Below are positions 62,691-64,000 of a DNA stretch of 64,000 nt, in pieces; within the stretch, counting starts at the first letter, position 1; every line of letters begins with the position of its first letter. Under the pieces are notes generated by a model, which worked only from the letters and a program-made list of their open reading frames with translations, searched no databases and was not told the origin of the DNA. The position numbers and the translations under genes were made by a program. The DNA comes from Streptomyces violaceoruber (GTDB lineage Bacteria > Actinomycetota > Actinomycetes > Streptomycetales > Streptomycetaceae): positions 248,001 to 312,000 of the forward strand of contig NZ_CP137734.1 in assembly GCF_033406955.1 (NCBI RefSeq), given 5' to 3'.

Positions 62691-64000
62691 ATGACTACTC
62701 CCGCAGCAGTGATCGTCGACGCCACCGCCTACGCCCAGGCGGTCGAGGACGCCGCGCACGCGGCCGCCGCCTACTACGCGGGCGGCTCCTCCCCGCTGGA
62801 CGACGACGCCTACGACCGGCTGGCGAGAGGGATCGCCGCGTGGGAGGCCGAGCACCCCGACGAGGTGCTGCCCGACTCCCCCACCGGCAAGGTCGCCGGC
62901 GGCGCGGCCGAGGGGGACGTGCCGCACACGGTGCCGATGCTCAGCCTGGACAACGTGTTCTCGCCGGAGGAGTTCACCGTCTGGACGGCGTCCCTGGCCC
63001 GGCGCATCGACCGCGAGGTCACGCGGTTCGGCGTGGGTCCCAAGCTGGACGGCCTCGCGGTCGCCGCCCGCTACCGGGAGGGCCGCCTCACCCGGCTGAT
63101 CACGCGGGGCGACGGCACGGCCGGCGAGGACGTCTCGCACGCCATCGGCACCGTGGAGGGGCTGCCCGGGACGCTGGCGGAGCCGGTGACCGTCGAGGTG
63201 CGGGGCGAGATCCTGATGACGACGGCCCAGTTCGAGCACGCCAACGAGGTGCGCATCCGGCACGGCGGGCAGCCCTTCGCCAACCCGCGCAACGCGGCCG
63301 CGGGCACCCTGCGCGCGAAGGAGCGCGCCTACACGGTGCCGATGACCTTCTTCGGCTACGGCCTGCTGGCCCTGCCCGGCACCGACGCGGCGCTCGCGGG
63401 GCGGCTGGAGGAGCTGCCGTACAGCGAGCTGATGGAGACGGCGGCCGGGCTCGGCGTGCACACCAGCGCCGGGACCGCGGTGCCGGACGTGGTCGTCGGG
63501 ACGCCCGAGCAGGTGGTGGCGCGGGTCCAGGAGATCGCCGCACTCCGTGCCGAGCTGCCGTTCGGCATCGACGGGATCGTCGTCAAGGCGGACCTCGCCG
63601 CGGACCGGCGGGCCGCCGGGTCGGGCTCGCGGGCGCCGCGGTGGGCGATCGCGTACAAGCTCCCGGCCGTGGAGAAGATCACCCGGCTGCTCGAGGTGGA
63701 GTGGAACGTCGGCCGTACCGGCATCATCGCGCCGCGCGGGGTCCTGGAGCCGGTGGTCATCGAGGGCTCCACGATCACGTACGCCACGCTGCACAATCCG
63801 GCCGACATCACCCGTCGCGGTCTGCGGCTGGGCGACCACGTCATGGTGCACCGCGCCGGTGACGTCATTCCGCGCATCGAGGCACCGGTCGCACATCTGC
63901 GGACGGGCGAGGAGCAGCCCATCGTCTTCCCCGAGGCGTGTCCGCGCTGCGGCTCGGACATCGACACGAGCGAGGAGCGCTGGCGGTGCGCGCAGGGCCG
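62691..64000 (+). CDS. ligA: NAD+-dependent DNA ligase, divergent paralogue (3' end outside window)
   Basis: The first 436 codons of an NAD+-dependent ligase, cut by the window edge. Domain Ia (about 10-75, [17 protein letters not shown]), the adenylation domain with Lys118 ([24 protein letters not shown]), [28 protein letters not shown] and AIAYKLPA, the OB fold and the first zinc-finger Cys pair (CPRCGS) are visible. The conserved Glu two residues before the catalytic Lys is Gly116 here, which may reduce activity. Streptomycetes have a separate housekeeping LigA, so this is probably an accessory ligase. ATG 62691 is used; ATG 62679 is in frame 12 nt upstream. Confidence 0.88.
   Translation, partial: MTTPAAVIVDATAYAQAVEDAAHAAAAYYAGGSSPLDDDAYDRLARGIAAWEAEHPDEVLPDSPTGKVAGGAAEGDVPHTVPMLSLDNVFSPEEFTVWTASLARRIDREVTRFGVGPKLDGLAVAARYREGRLTRLITRGDGTAGEDVSHAIGTVEGLPGTLAEPVTVEVRGEILMTTAQFEHANEVRIRHGGQPFANPRNAAAGTLRAKERAYTVPMTFFGYGLLALPGTDAALAGRLEELPYSELMETAAGLGVHTSAGTAVPDVVVGTPEQVVARVQEIAALRAELPFGIDGIVVKADLAADRRAAGSGSRAPRWAIAYKLPAVEKITRLLEVEWNVGRTGIIAPRGVLEPVVIEGSTITYATLHNPADITRRGLRLGDHVMVHRAGDVIPRIEAPVAHLRTGEEQPIVFPEACPRCGSDIDTSEERWRCAQG

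Overview
The window is chromosomal DNA of a high-GC actinomycete, almost certainly a Streptomyces. Base composition is strongly GC-biased at third codon positions, GTG starts are common, secreted proteins carry Tat-type or lipobox signals, and the gene families are typical of that genus (GH64 beta-1,3-glucanase, LacI-controlled sugar ABC operon, formylglycine-generating enzyme beside a sulfatase, SpoIIE-type phosphatase). No rRNA, tRNA, CRISPR, insertion sequence or prophage was seen. Regulators, carbohydrate enzymes and ABC importers dominate, as in accessory chromosome arms.

Layout. 0-3.6 kb: secreted glycan hydrolases (GH43, then GH64 and GH16 beta-1,3-glucanases). 3.7-7.4 kb: a small membrane protein, a STAS protein and a large FAD/Fe-S dehydrogenase. 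7.4-18.6 kb: a catabolic block made of a creatininase-family / glucarate-dehydratase-like / RidA operon, a degenerate ROK protein, a five-gene oligopeptide-type ABC operon, and a divergent IclR regulator / serine hydrolase / NUDIX operon. 18.6-26.2 kb: a second GH64 enzyme facing a ceb-like operon (binding protein, two permeases, GH1 beta-glucosidase) controlled by a divergent LacI gene. Together with the first GH64/GH16 pair this reads as secreted depolymerisation, import and intracellular hydrolysis of beta-glucan oligosaccharides. 26.5-29.9 kb: a quinone-reductase-like MDR with its TetR repressor, a small secreted protein, a glycerophosphodiesterase and an unknown helical protein.

29.9-38.1 kb: a rok-permease-ATPase-binding protein-sulfatase-FGE operon with a divergent GH43-like secreted hydrolase, a candidate sulfated-glycan or sulfate-ester utilisation locus. 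Its ATPase gene is broken by a single-base frameshift. 38.2-41.1 kb: SpoIIE phosphatase plus CBS/BON protein. 41.2-44.3 kb: a TetR gene, then dgdR/dgdA (2,2-dialkylglycine decarboxylase and its LysR regulator) with a well-placed LysR box. 44.4-49.6 kb: an MMPL exporter and a response regulator / histidine kinase / GerMN-type lipoprotein operon.

49.8-52.0 kb: an SGNH lipoprotein followed by a membrane acyltransferase. 52.1-57.1 kb: a MerR-PP2C fusion, an AlkZ-like protein with a VOC protein, a WYL regulator and an MFS exporter. 57.2-64 kb: a ClpC/ClpB hybrid AAA+ protein, an SRPBCC protein and a YdeP-type molybdopterin oxidoreductase, with a divergent second NAD+-dependent DNA ligase running off the right edge.

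Recurring design features are ATGA/GTGA stop-start overlaps inside operons, strong hairpins between convergent genes, and leaderless regulator genes with a TAnnnT hexamer 6-7 nt before the start codon.
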